DNA from: Glandiceps talaboti
Taxonomy: Eukaryota > Hemichordata > Enteropneusta > Spengelidae
Direction of reading: 5' to 3'
Assembly (NCBI RefSeq): GCF_964340395.1
Contig: NC_135568.1
Span: 3,334,501-3,398,500, forward strand
DNA length: 64,000 nucleotides
The position numbers and the translations under genes were made by a program. The first letter of the stretch is position 1; every line of letters begins with the position of its first letter. The notes below the pieces were generated by a model. That model did no database searches and was not told the DNA's origin. It saw nothing but the letters and a program-made list of their open reading frames with translations. This document shows, piece after piece, positions 1 through 12,688 of the stretch.

Positions 1-2457
<2,457 letters not shown>

Positions 2458-2589
2458 TAGTTGAATTAAATAGCCAGTGTTCTCCCCACTATAGAGAAAG
2501 CATGGTATAAACACCGTCCTTGTCATCTAGGTCGCCATACTTGACAGGTTTCTGTCATGCTTCAAAAGTGTTCTACCATCCTTGAGCTT

Positions 2590-2719
2590 TAGTAATCTTT
2601 GATTTTTTTAAATTTTTGCTCATCCTTCACGAGCGAAAATTCAAAGAAATCAAAATGTCAGTTAGGATAACAAAAATATTGAGGTAGTGTTAGTCCTATA
2701 TGTCTATAAGTAGCCTAAT
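2590..2719. mobile_element. Family A element copy with an internal hairpin
   Basis: The stretch AAAATGTCAGTTAGGATAAC ... GTAGTGTTAGTCC ... AGTAGCCTAAT is homologous to the copy at 8826-8944 in the opposite orientation. On its left side a hairpin of about 24 bp per arm is visible (TTTGATTTTTTTAAATTTTT facing AAATTCAAAGAAATCAAA, 2598-2654). Confidence 0.6.
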
Positions 2720-3419
2720 ACATATTAAAGTACACAGGAAAAGATATTCAATACGATAATAAAAGTCAATTTGAATAAAACTTTGAAACTATAACTGTCA
2801 ATATCCTATCATTAATGTCATAATTACCAACCTCCTGAAGTCAACCTACGATTTTAGACAACAGGCGATGTCACCATGTGCAGTAGTGACCTAAGAACAG
2901 ACATGCTTTGTACTTGTAGTTGTACATGTATATCATTTTATGGCTGTCAAATTTTAATTTTATTTCTAGAAACGCACAATATCGACACTGTACATATCCA
3001 CGCCACCATGACCTGTGTTGTATGTAAACTATCGATGATTATGACAGCTGCTCTTATCATGTCCTCAATACAGAAATATTAGAATGATCAATTGTTAAAT
3101 GATTACCATATAACATGTAATCTGTTCTAAATAATCCTACATGATATCAGTAATATGTCACTATTACATATGTATATTATGTAACCTTTGACCCCTGAGT
3201 GGCAAAGAACAAGCCATGAATGTTTGCTGGTATTGTTGGGGTTTTTTTTCAATCCAACACAATATCAATAGCTGTTTTTTTCTTTCCAATCCAACATTTT
3301 TTTTTGCTTTCCAAGACAACATAATTTCAGGCACAGTTTGGAAACTATATTAGATTTTCACCAGCGGTACATGCTATTTTCGACCAACAAACTGAATAAC
3401 ATACCCCAAATGACAGCAC

Positions 3420-3615
3420 AATGTTTACGTAAAGTGCAAATAATGGTACTCAAGGTGACATGTGGTTCTCTTGGTAGCAATCATGTGTACGTAAAGGGCA
3501 AATAATGGTACTCACACTGCATGTGGTTCTGTTGGCAGCGTAATGTGTATGTACAGTGCAAATACAATTTGCAAATACAAGTGTAATGGTACTCATGTGT
3601 CATGTGGTTCTGTTA
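3420..3615. repeat. Minisatellite, three units of about 65 bp
   Basis: Units share TACGTAAAG(T/G)GCAAATAATG, GTACTCA and CATGTGGTTCT(C/G)TTGG. The third unit is expanded by a partial duplication of TGCAAATACA. Confidence 0.7.
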
Positions 3616-3907
3616 TTTTTGCATTATAAAAAACAGCAAATTTCCTGAAAAATCATACTGTGCAATCACATCATTGTGCATGGAACGAAGGTGCCCCTCA
3701 TTTGCATATCATTTGCATACATGTATGCAATAGTGATTTTTTTGGTATTGTACTGCCAGTGGAAATATCACTAGTATGAGCACTCACCAATGCAAGTACC
3801 CATTAGTACAGGTAGACAGTAGTAGACAAAATGTACATACAACTGCCGACATCAAACCATGGAAAAACAAAAACTATTGCAAACAGGGAAAGTAAATAAG
3901 TGAATTG

Positions 3908-4138
3908 AATTAATAACACTTGACACAACATGTTGGAACAACAGAGACTTGTATTACATTTCATGGTTTGATAAGAACAGCTTTATGGCCTCTTTATGTG
4001 TACATGAAATGCCAGGGGAACTGGAGATTTGTTTGTGAAACTGAACTATAATGTAAAGTGGTCATAAAACTGTCTTATCAAATGAGGAATGTAATACAAA
4101 TCTCTGTACTTCCAACATGCTGTGCCAAGTGTTATTAT
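3908..4138. mobile_element. Foldback element, about 230 bp, arms about 75 bp
   Basis: The left arm (3908-3989) reads AATTAATAACACTTGACACA, then ATGTTGGAACAACAGAGACT, ending near TTTATGGCC. The right arm (4060-4138) is its reverse complement with scattered mismatches (ending GTGCCAAGTGTTATTATTAG). It is a non-coding MITE-like hairpin. Confidence 0.75.
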
Positions 4139-4150
4139 TAGTTGTTTACT

Positions 4151-4300
4151 CAACCTGTTTGTAATAGGTTCTGTTTGTCCACGGTCAGATGTCACCAGTT
4201 GTAGTTTCTGTAGTACGTGATAGACATGACGTATGTCGTGTTGTACAACTACAGGATCTATAGTAGACGACATGTCATCATAACCAGGAAATCTCATTTC
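4151..4300 (-). CDS. Candidate exon or first exon, unidentified protein
   Basis: The - strand frame reads MGLEMRFPGYDDMSSTIDPV then VVQHDIRHVYHVLQKLQLVT, SDRGQTEPITNR, ending at a possible donor AACAG|GTTGAGT. Upstream in frame a TAA occurs two codons before the first Met, so this would be either a first coding exon or an exon with a weak acceptor (ATGAG). The composition is protein-like. No family recognised. Confidence 0.25.
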
Positions 4301-4950
4301 CAATCCCATACATTAATTTACAATGCTATTTGCATGATTGATAACTTTCCTGTTTTCTACATTCAACGTAAGAAAGAACTTCTTTGACAGTTACATGACA
4401 TGTTTTCCTATCTGTCTGGTAAATTGAAAAGATTCAATAGACTGTTTGGAACATTAATGCGATAATAAAATGTACTCTTCGATGGTCTACTGCACACACC
4501 TGCTGTGAAAATCTAAAAACATACTTTATGTTTGCATGGCAATGCATCAGCTGGAATGCAGTGAAAACCTTCCCATCAGTAAATGTTGGTTGGCACTATT
4601 TATAAATACAATGAAACCATTCCCCTCTCCCTCAAATAACTGTGATTGTAAGATTCTTACAGACACTCTCCCAATTCAACTTGAAGGACATCAAAATAAT
4701 TTTCCCAAACAACCACAATAATACTCAGCGTTGCCATAACCAATTATTTCAACTGAAAAGTTACTGTTTATAATTTGATCAACTTTCAGTTAAAACACGT
4801 TCCTTTGAGTTAAAAGTGGGTATTTAGTTAAGTGTTGCACAAATCAATATTTTCATGTCCTTTCCTGGGAAAGAATTCATGGAAAATTTTAATAATGATC
4901 TACTGTTAATATAATTAATCGATATAGTACAAAATATGAATTAATATCCT

Positions 4951-5150
4951 GTAAACCCGAAATCTTTTGCTAAAAACCTATTTTGCTTATTTCACTGAAA
5001 AACAAAAATGCAAAAATGAGTACTGACTAAAATATTTCTTTGTAAACACAATGAACCTGGTCAGTAATTTGTAAAAGTTAGTCTTTTAGAAATAGTTAGA
5101 CTGTAAAATTGTAAAAATTTCTAGTGCCAAAAATATCTAGGTTTATCGTA
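4951..5150 (+). repeat. Dispersed repeat family B, copy 1
   Basis: About 200 bp starting GTAAACCCGAAATCTTTTGC and ending ATATCTAGGTTTATCGTA. It shares an ordered set of words with three other copies: TTTGCTAAAAAC, GCTTATTTC(A/G)CTG(G/A)AAAAC, ACTAAAAT, TCTGGTAAT, AGACTGTAAAAT and AAAATATCTAGGTTTA. No ORF. It is probably a short retroposon or MITE, and the order and orientation match copies 2 and 3. Confidence 0.65.
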
Positions 5151-5204
5151 ATATGTATTTCTATAGTATGTGAAAAAGAATCTTGATTTAAACTGATAAT
5201 ATAT

Positions 5205-5420
5205 TGTAAACCTGGAATTTTTTGCTATAGACACATGTATTTTCGCTAATTTTTTTGGAAAACTGAAACGCAAAAATAAGTAGTGATTAAAATGGCTTAA
5301 ATACAATGTACATATACAAGTACCAGTCTGGTAATTTGTGAAAATTATTTTTTTGAGGACTAGCTGAAGACCGTAAAATCACAAAATTTTCTAAAAGTGA
5401 AAATATCTTGATTTACAGTA
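5205..5420 (+). repeat. Dispersed repeat family B, copy 2
   Basis: A second copy begins only 55 bp after copy 1: GTAAACCTGGAATTTTTTGC ... TTTTCGCTAATTTTT ... ACTAGCTGAAGACCGTAAAA ... AAATATCTTGATTTACAGTA. The close spacing and same orientation suggest either a local tandem duplication or insertion into a favoured site. Confidence 0.65.
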
Positions 5421-5579
5421 TGCAGAAGATAAATAATACACTATCATAATCTAAGTATTCAAAATATTAATACATTATATTTTACTAAGAAATTATAATC
5501 AGTATGCAGAAGATGAATAATACAATATCTAAGTATTCAAAATATTAATACATTATATTTTACCAAAGCAATTATAATC
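5417..5579. repeat. Tandem duplication, two units of about 80 bp
   Basis: AGTATGCAGAAGATAAATAA ... ATTATAATC (5417-5500) is followed directly by a near-identical unit (5501-5579). The second unit lacks a few bases after AATACA. This is a recent duplication in AT-rich DNA, directly after family B copy 2. Confidence 0.9.
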
Positions 5580-5658
5580 GTAGCAATCTATTTAAACTGT
5601 TGAATGATATCTGGAGATGAAGACTCAATAGTGGAGTAGTATTGAATATATCACTCAC

Positions 5659-5733
5659 ACCGTGACAACTTTACAAGAATCCCTGGTGATGGACATCCCT
5701 TCAGGCGTGAAATAGGGTATCTACCCTTGTGAC
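5659..5733 (-). CDS. Candidate 75-nt exon, unidentified protein
   Basis: Only one of the three - strand frames is open between acceptor TTAACCCTTGTAG and donor GTGAGTGA. It encodes HKGRYPISRLKGCPSPGILV + KLSR. The preceding candidate exon at 9491-9543 (- strand, PRVWLVADITSTLLLVP, donor GTAAGTGT) ends with one carried base and joins in phase (A + GT = Ser). The family is not recognised, and the + strand has no stop in one frame either. Confidence 0.25.
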
Positions 5734-5739
5734 CTACAA

Positions 5740-8700
5740 GGGTTAAGTCACACACTGCTCTGTCATCTTTGCAAATGATTGCAATAAAAACTGAACAAAT
5801 AAATTGTTCTGACAAAGTTGACTTCACTTTGTCAGAACTGATGTACAAGTTTTTCAATTTAAGACGTGTTTGCAAGTCAGTTTTAAGTGGCAGCTGATGA
5901 TAGCATCGGCACAAATGTCATATCTTACAGATGACAATCTTCACTACCAGAGAGTTGCACAAGTTTGTAATTCAATGGTGCATTGTACACATGTATATGT
6001 ACATGGTCATGTACAATATGGTTTCAAAAGATATACGTTATACTTTGTATTAACAAACTATTATCCCGGTAAAAAAAGTAACAATTTGTCTGGACTGGTG
6101 TCTGGTTAATATAATTTTTTTCATGAGTGTTCTTTTCTTTACAGAAAGAGAATTAAGAAATGCAGGTGCCCTTTTGTTCACGTAGAACGTTCACTATATT
6201 ATCAGAACTTCCTCTAGGGAAAACCATTGGTATGGATCCATTGTGAGCAGTTCCCCTTTTATGAACAATACATAAAGTGTGTGTGAACTACACAAAACTG
6301 AACTATACTTGTCCCTTCCACAACATCAGCTTTAAATTCTACTCAGGCTCTGTCCTCATAAAATTTTAATCCCCAGACTGTATCATATACAGAACACCCT
6401 GTATATAAATTAATAATACATAAAGTAAAGTCTGGCCTTATTTTACAACCTACTGTTCTGTTACCAGACATTATACAATCTAGGGACCTCTGAATGACCC
6501 TGGATAGGATGTCCTTTGATATTAAACCTGTAGGTTTCATAACTTTCATACACTAGTCTTCAAGTGGTATGTACCATATGTTTATTTAGCTATCAAACCA
6601 CAAGTAACTGAACACTTCTGTCAGGGTTATTGATTACTTCCACAATCTCACCACTTGACAACACTAAATCAACTCCTTCAGTGCACTGAATTACAATTCA
6701 TTCAAAATGTCATTTAAAAAAAATCGATTTTTTTTTTCGAAGCTTTGTTATACACCTTAATTCATATTTGACAAGTCAAACAAAAAATTATTTAAAACTT
6801 AAATCAACAGAAAGATTCTTCAATTATTTTGGAAATTTTGGTTCACAATTATCCTACACTAAATACTACCCAATGACATATTTCCCACCAGCACAGTTCA
6901 AATAACAGTTATTGTTTGTCTGTATATATTACACCTGATGTATGTGTGTGTGCAGTTATTAATGTGTAACCATTTTTTAGCCTCTCACCCTTCAGAAAAT
7001 CTTAATATGGGTAAATAAAGATTAAAATAGGTATAATTAAACACTAGCAATAAGCAAAATATTAAATTTAATATAAAAATTGCATCAATTTTTATGTTGG
7101 CACATATTCCTTTGTGTTAGAAGTGGTATTGATCCAGTGTTATACAATTCAATATTGTACATCCTTACCACTGTACCAGGGATGATAATAATAACATGGA
7201 ATTTACATAACTAAAGAACATATTGATAATGTATATATTGTTAAAAATCATACGGTGCTGACCACTTCACTATAAAAAAGCCTGACGAACACACCACACG
7301 ATATCTCATAATTATTGATAGTCAAATCTATTTTCTTATTATATCTACAGAATACTACAAACATGGAAATTTTTCGCTAAAGACTTCCTTTCGCTTATTT
7401 CGCTGGAAAACAACGACATAAATAAGTAGATACTAAAATGTCTTCTTGTACATGATAGAATGTAAGTCTGGTAAATATTACCGTAGTAAAAAATAGACTT
7501 TGAGAATACTAGCTGAAGACTGTAAAATCACAACATTTTCTTGTGGTGAAAATATCTAGGTTTATAGTGTACATATAACACAGTGCATTTCTGTCACTGT
7601 GACTTCTCAATAAAGGGTATAACATAAAGAAAAGCATTACAATCGTTGCCTTGTTATATTAATCCTAACTGGAAATCGTGCTCAATTATAGAAATGTCCT
7701 GCAGCACAAGTTGTCTATCAACTTTCAAGCTATGTTGTGTAAGCCCAAGGGCATTTCGAAATTTCATTCAAAAACCCTCTATAATTGTCGGTTTTTCTTC
7801 CCCTTTCAAAATGTCTACATCAACTAAGTCTTACATTCATGATTGTAAAATTGAGTCACATCACCCGATGCTCTTTGATAAAAGATTAAAAATGTTGGCA
7901 TTTTAAACTGTGATAGTATCAGGTCTCAGAATATTAAATAAATGTTAATCAAATAACGTATACTATATATCCAAAAGACGATTACTGATAACAAATGTCA
8001 GCAACTATCTTACATTCTTTTTTGGAATTTAGTACAAAATGAGATGCAATCTACAAAAATGTATAATTCCCCAAAAATTTTCTGATAAAAGACACTGACA
8101 ATAACTTGTCTAATTTATTGTTAATGTTAGTTCTTGACAAATCACTTTAAAACAAAATTAGATGCAACTAGGTTATCTACATTTCCAAGAAAAACAAACC
8201 CCATGAGCAAACTGCTCATTTTTTTTTCAATATATTTTATGTGTATACTGTGTTACTCAAATTTCTCTGACATCAGCACTACACTATCCATTCCTAATGT
8301 GCTCTTTTTCTGTATCTAGGCAACACTTACATGTGTATGATTTTATACAATATTCTCAAAAAATCGAAGCTCTGGGGGATCAATCATGTTGTTATCTCCT
8401 TGTGGTCTATTTGTAGATACACATACGAACAACTCATTTATCAGCAGTACTTTTTTCTACAATTCTGGAACCCTAGTAACAACAGAGAGAATGCAAATAT
8501 GATTCAAATATACAGCTACATTTTTCATAATTTTTGTTAATATTTTACAAAGTCTCCTTGCAATATATCACTCTGGTGAAACATGTCAAGTATCCATATG
8601 TACACGTATATTACAACTGAATGAAAGAAACACACTCCCAGGAACTCTTCATGACAGTTACATTGGAATTTACAAATGTGTCACAGTGTGAATTGGAAAT

Positions 8701-8825
8701 TTGTTTTGATTTTTGTTATTATCTCATATTTGAATTCATTCTCAGGATCCAACATAATTTTTTTGTAATATCACAGACATCTATGGTTATATAAATGTAT
8801 GCTAGTCATTACTAACATCATTTTT
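5740..8825. other. Non-coding DNA with one family B repeat
   Basis: Apart from the family B copy at 7354-7570 I see no feature. An 86-codon + strand frame at 7646-7906 has no splice support or recognisable motif. Confidence 0.5.
7354..7570 (+). repeat. Dispersed repeat family B, copy 3
   Basis: Starts ACAAACATGGAAATTTTTCG, includes TTCGCTTATTTCGCTGGAAA and ACTAGCTGAAGACTGTAAAA, and ends AAAATATCTAGGTTTATAGT. This is the best-preserved copy for the middle section. Confidence 0.65.
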
Positions 8826-8944
8826 TAGCTTACCTGTATGTAGACTTGAAGGACTAACACTACTACACATTATTTGTGTTATCCTATAACTGACATTTTA
8901 ATATTTTGAATTTACACTTGTCCTTCCATAAGGTAGGCTAATCA
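8826..8944. mobile_element. Family A inverted-repeat element, second copy
   Basis: The left end is TAGCTTACCTGTATGTAGAC then TTGAAGGAC. The right end is GTCCTTCCATAAGGTAGGCT. The interior GACTAACACTACTAC ... TTATCCTATAACTGACATTT is the reverse complement of the copy at 2590-2719. It is non-coding. Confidence 0.65.
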
Positions 8945-9169
8945 TTTCCAGCTTTTGTGATAAAAGTGTTATAATGCTGTAGAAAACATGACTGATGGTC
9001 TTTATATAAAAAGGTCAGAATTAAGCATGCATAATTTTCACATAATCAGATTCCATCATAAAATAAACCAAGTCTATGTAATTTACAAGTCTACATAACA
9101 CAATTCATATTCTTCACCTGAGCCCCTAGCTACATGTAGACCTGGGAGCAGTACCAGTAGCCAACTCTG

Positions 9170-9362
9170 GTAGGGGTGTGTGGCCAGTGCTGGAAACCCC
9201 AGGCCCCATTTTAGACCCACTTTGACCAAAAATCAAGACCCCATTTTAGACCATTACAGGTTTCTAAAAGATGAAAGTTTAGACCTAAATATATTTTCCT
9301 CAGGAAGCAACATTTTGGGGCTCTACAGCTCGAAAAAAAAGACCCCCATTTCAGACCAATGA
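9170..9362. repeat. Short simple duplications of ACCCCATTTTAGACC
   Basis: GGCCCCATTTTAGACCCACT, GACCCCATTTTAGACCATTA and GACCCCCATTTCAGACCAAT occur within 190 bp. This is a diverged local repeat. The 60-codon ORF across it is not gene-like. Confidence 0.55.
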
Positions 9363-10082
9363 TTGTGTAAAGTAACACACTACTGCACCATGTGTAATCA
9401 ATGTATTTGATGTTATTAGCTCAACTTTACTCCTCTCTTTACAAATATAAATACAATGTATAACTAACCAAAAATCTATCAAACACTTACTTGGAACAAG
9501 TAGAAGAGTAGATGTTATGTCAGCAACTAACCAAACTCTAGGTCTGTGGTTTACATGTTATGGTTGACATTAAACAAATACTCTGTGATAAAATCCTACC
9601 ACGATCTGACAGACAGCAAGCCTTCCAGGCCTGTACTGTATTGATTTATTCTTAATGGATGTATGAGAGTTCATCAAATATTTTACCTTTTAAAGGGCAC
9701 AGCTGTCTCTGGAAATATTAACTTGTCATTCCATGTTATTTTGAGACCATACTGCTATCGTGAAATGCACTTTAATAGTTTATTCTGTGCTTCTTTCACA
9801 AATTGTCAAAATTTTAATATTTGTTACAGATTTTTATTAATTTCAGTACAAAGAAAACAAAAAATTTGCAAGTTTTTTATGTGTTCATTTTATATTAATC
9901 ACACACACTGTAAGGTTTTACATGTATTATTCATATTCATGATTAATATTTAATAAAATATAAATATCAATTCATTACAAATATGAAACTGTAAATCAAA
10001 CCGAGTTTTCAATTTCATCTTTTTGTAAGTGTGGTTCTCAATCAAGCCAAAAATCTCATGTAAAAGTCACTACACAAATACA

Positions 10083-10300
10083 TGTCCAAGATATTTTTAC
10101 CGCAAGAATTTTGTGATTTCACATTCTTCAACTAATTCCCAAAGACTAATAATCAGAACAATTTTCTTAAGTGTGGTACACTATGTTTATAAATTATATA
10201 CAAGACCAAGGTACATTTTTTAGAATTTTAGCACTACTCATTTTCACGTTGTTATTTTCCTGCAAGAGTGAAAATATGTCATTACGAAAAATTTCCAGTA
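10083..10300 (-). repeat. Dispersed repeat family B, copy 4 (opposite orientation)
   Basis: Reading the - strand, the region gives CTGGAAATTTTTCGTAATGA, then AATGAGTAGTGCTAAAATT, and finishes with GTGAAATCACAAAATTCTTG and AAAATATCTTGG. These are the family B words in the same order. An inverted copy 2.7 kb from copy 3 shows that the family is dispersed, not merely tandem. Confidence 0.6.
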
Positions 10301-11292
10301 CTTTGAACACATCAACTTTAAGCCCGGATAATGGAATAAATCGAATCCATACATTTGGCATCCATTCTAATCCATGATTTGTACATTTCTACACAGCTGG
10401 ACGGATATAAGAAGGAATTTCCTGCCACTCAATACATTCAGATCTTAATTCCTACACGAGAGTCAACCTAGCATCATATTTCGTTTTGCATTAACATTCT
10501 TTGTGAAAACATGACTAATAGTACATGTATATGTACCACTGTATATTTAATACACCAGTACATTTTGTACGTGAATATGTACAAAGTTAGAATGATTTCT
10601 TTGTTAGTTTGTATATCTAATTTTCAAAACGTTATCGTGAAAAAAAATTCCTTATCAAATTCACAAATTCATAACATCACAGGCTTGCATCATCTTTCTT
10701 TGTATATTTACATTTCTGTTGTGAAAATGGAATTCCACTGCAGATTCAATACACAAGTTTCTCTACTGAACAAAGTTTGAATAATTTCTTTAACATGTCT
10801 AATTTTTAAAATTTTATTGTGAAAATATAATTCCCTAGCTAAGGACTACAAGTTTATCTTTCACTTAATTTGCCAGTATGAAAGAAATTGGGTTATAAAC
10901 GAGGGAGATTGTAGATTTTATTTCCCACTCTTTACTTCTGCAATCCAACATTATATGAGAGAGAGATTGACTGGGTGTTTTTATCACTACTTTACATTTC
11001 AATTTAAGTTTCTTTGTTCAGGAAGGTATGTAATTAGGGAACAGGTTCACTTGGGGTCATGTATGTTAACCACTATAATTTTCTATACACCGGAGGCAAA
11101 CAATCATGGGAATAGTGCGATATTATTCGTCCTTGTAATAGCTACAGGTTCTTGTTACTTATTCAAGTTATTGGTCAATTCACAACAGATGCAGCAGCAG
11201 AATCGAGGTTGGTACAGTATTGCATTTCACTGACGTATGTGATGTTTTTTTCCATGAAGGTAAACACATTTCAAAGGTACACCAAGGCACCA

Positions 11293-11293
<1 letters not shown>

Positions 11294-11332
<39 letters not shown>
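11294..11332. repeat. (CA)n microsatellite
   Basis: An uninterrupted CA dinucleotide run of about 39 bp within non-coding DNA. Confidence 0.95.
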
Positions 11333-11334
<2 letters not shown>

Positions 11335-12491
11335 AGGATCCTTAGCTCTTATATATACGATGTGGGGTTCCAACTCATCGTCTCTGCTACATGATCCTGT
11401 ACCTAATCACAACAAGTGATAAGCATTGTTATTATTTCACAGTGTTGTAGAAGCAGGCTTCTGCTGAAAACATTACATATATGGCTTTAATGATTTTAAT
11501 GGATTCTATTCATTGTATAATAACAAACATGGTTTTCATTTAATAAAGGGTTTATTACTAGATTTTATTACTTAATTAGATCGAATCATAAAGCTAGAGT
11601 AGTAGTAAACCTTTACTTTTACTACACCCACATGTACATGTACACTATTTTTAGGGCTACCAACATGTTGATCAATGGTTGGCGCAATGAATTGTTCATG
11701 TGCACTTTGGTATTCTAATGTGCAGCTAAACCTCTCCACTGATAAGTTGTGACATTCTCCCCCACCCTCGTCCATATCATTATGCCCTGTCAATGAAACT
11801 GATGAACCATCTATGCACAGCAATTTCTGGTGATCCATCACTTCAGCATTCATTTTGCCTCACGACAAAAACATTATCTTTATTTGGAGGCATACAACTA
11901 TCCTCATGACAAACTGAAACAGATTTTTATTTTTCTCCATCTTTACTTTGAAAACAGGAACATCACCCCATTCTTCACAACAGTCTGATACTACATGTAG
12001 TCTAGAACCATACATTTGCAATAAGGTTGTATCTGCTATACAATTGTATAGGCAGATACGACATTACTGCACTGATGTGATAACATATGGTTTCATTTCT
12101 ACGATCTCTCTCTCTACCGTATAGTAAAATGGCTTTCTCTAGCAAGACATTCCATTCTTACCACCGACATGAATAATGATATTGGAGCATTTATATAAAC
12201 ATGTTCAAGTTATCATGTTGTGATGTATTTTAAGACTGGAGTTTGAGTTGTAGTAAACTGAATGAAAGCCTAGTACAACCACCTGTCAGTGTGTGTGATG
12301 GATTACGGCTGACATGCACTATTCACTCTTTCCCCAGCAGGAGATTTGACTAGATTTTTGGCAGTATTTTTCCATTTGAGTATACATGGAGAGGGAGAGA
12401 TTGTAGAAAATGAGCCCACACGCCGAGTTCTACACAAGTCTGGAACATGACTCCTCCTAGATAGAGTGATTTTATTTGTCTACATCACTAC

Positions 12492-12688
12492 TTTGTAAAC
12501 AGATATCTCTGCTTTGGATTCCTCCAAGGATAATGTGATCCTTAAAGTGGTTGATGCATTTGTTTTGACTAATAACAGTGTGTTGATATTCACATCTCTA
12601 GGGGGAAACTGTAGACTTTGTACAATATTACCAAACTCTCTGTCAATCAATGCTAAGTTGTGTGTAGGAAGAGAACCTCTCAAGAAAA
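12492..12688 (-). CDS. Candidate internal exon, unidentified protein
   Basis: Reading the - strand, an acceptor AACAATGTTAG is followed by 65 open codons (FLRGSLPTHNLALIDREFGN ... TNASTTLRITLSLEESKAEI ... SVYK) and a weak donor AAA|GTAGTG. The composition is protein-like (alternating hydrophobic strands). The + strand of the same segment is also open for 63 codons (DSSKDNVILKVVDAFVLTNN ...), ending at a TAA. So the strand is uncertain and it may be neither. I do not recognise a family. Confidence 0.25.

Larger units (their letters stand above)
9544..12491. other. Mostly non-coding DNA
   Basis: Contains family B copy 4 and a CA run. A 93-codon - strand frame at 11572-11853 (MNAEVMDHQKLLCIDGSSVS ...) is protein-like in composition, while the + strand there is full of stops. 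However, I find no clear acceptor or donor around it and cannot assign it. Confidence 0.4.
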
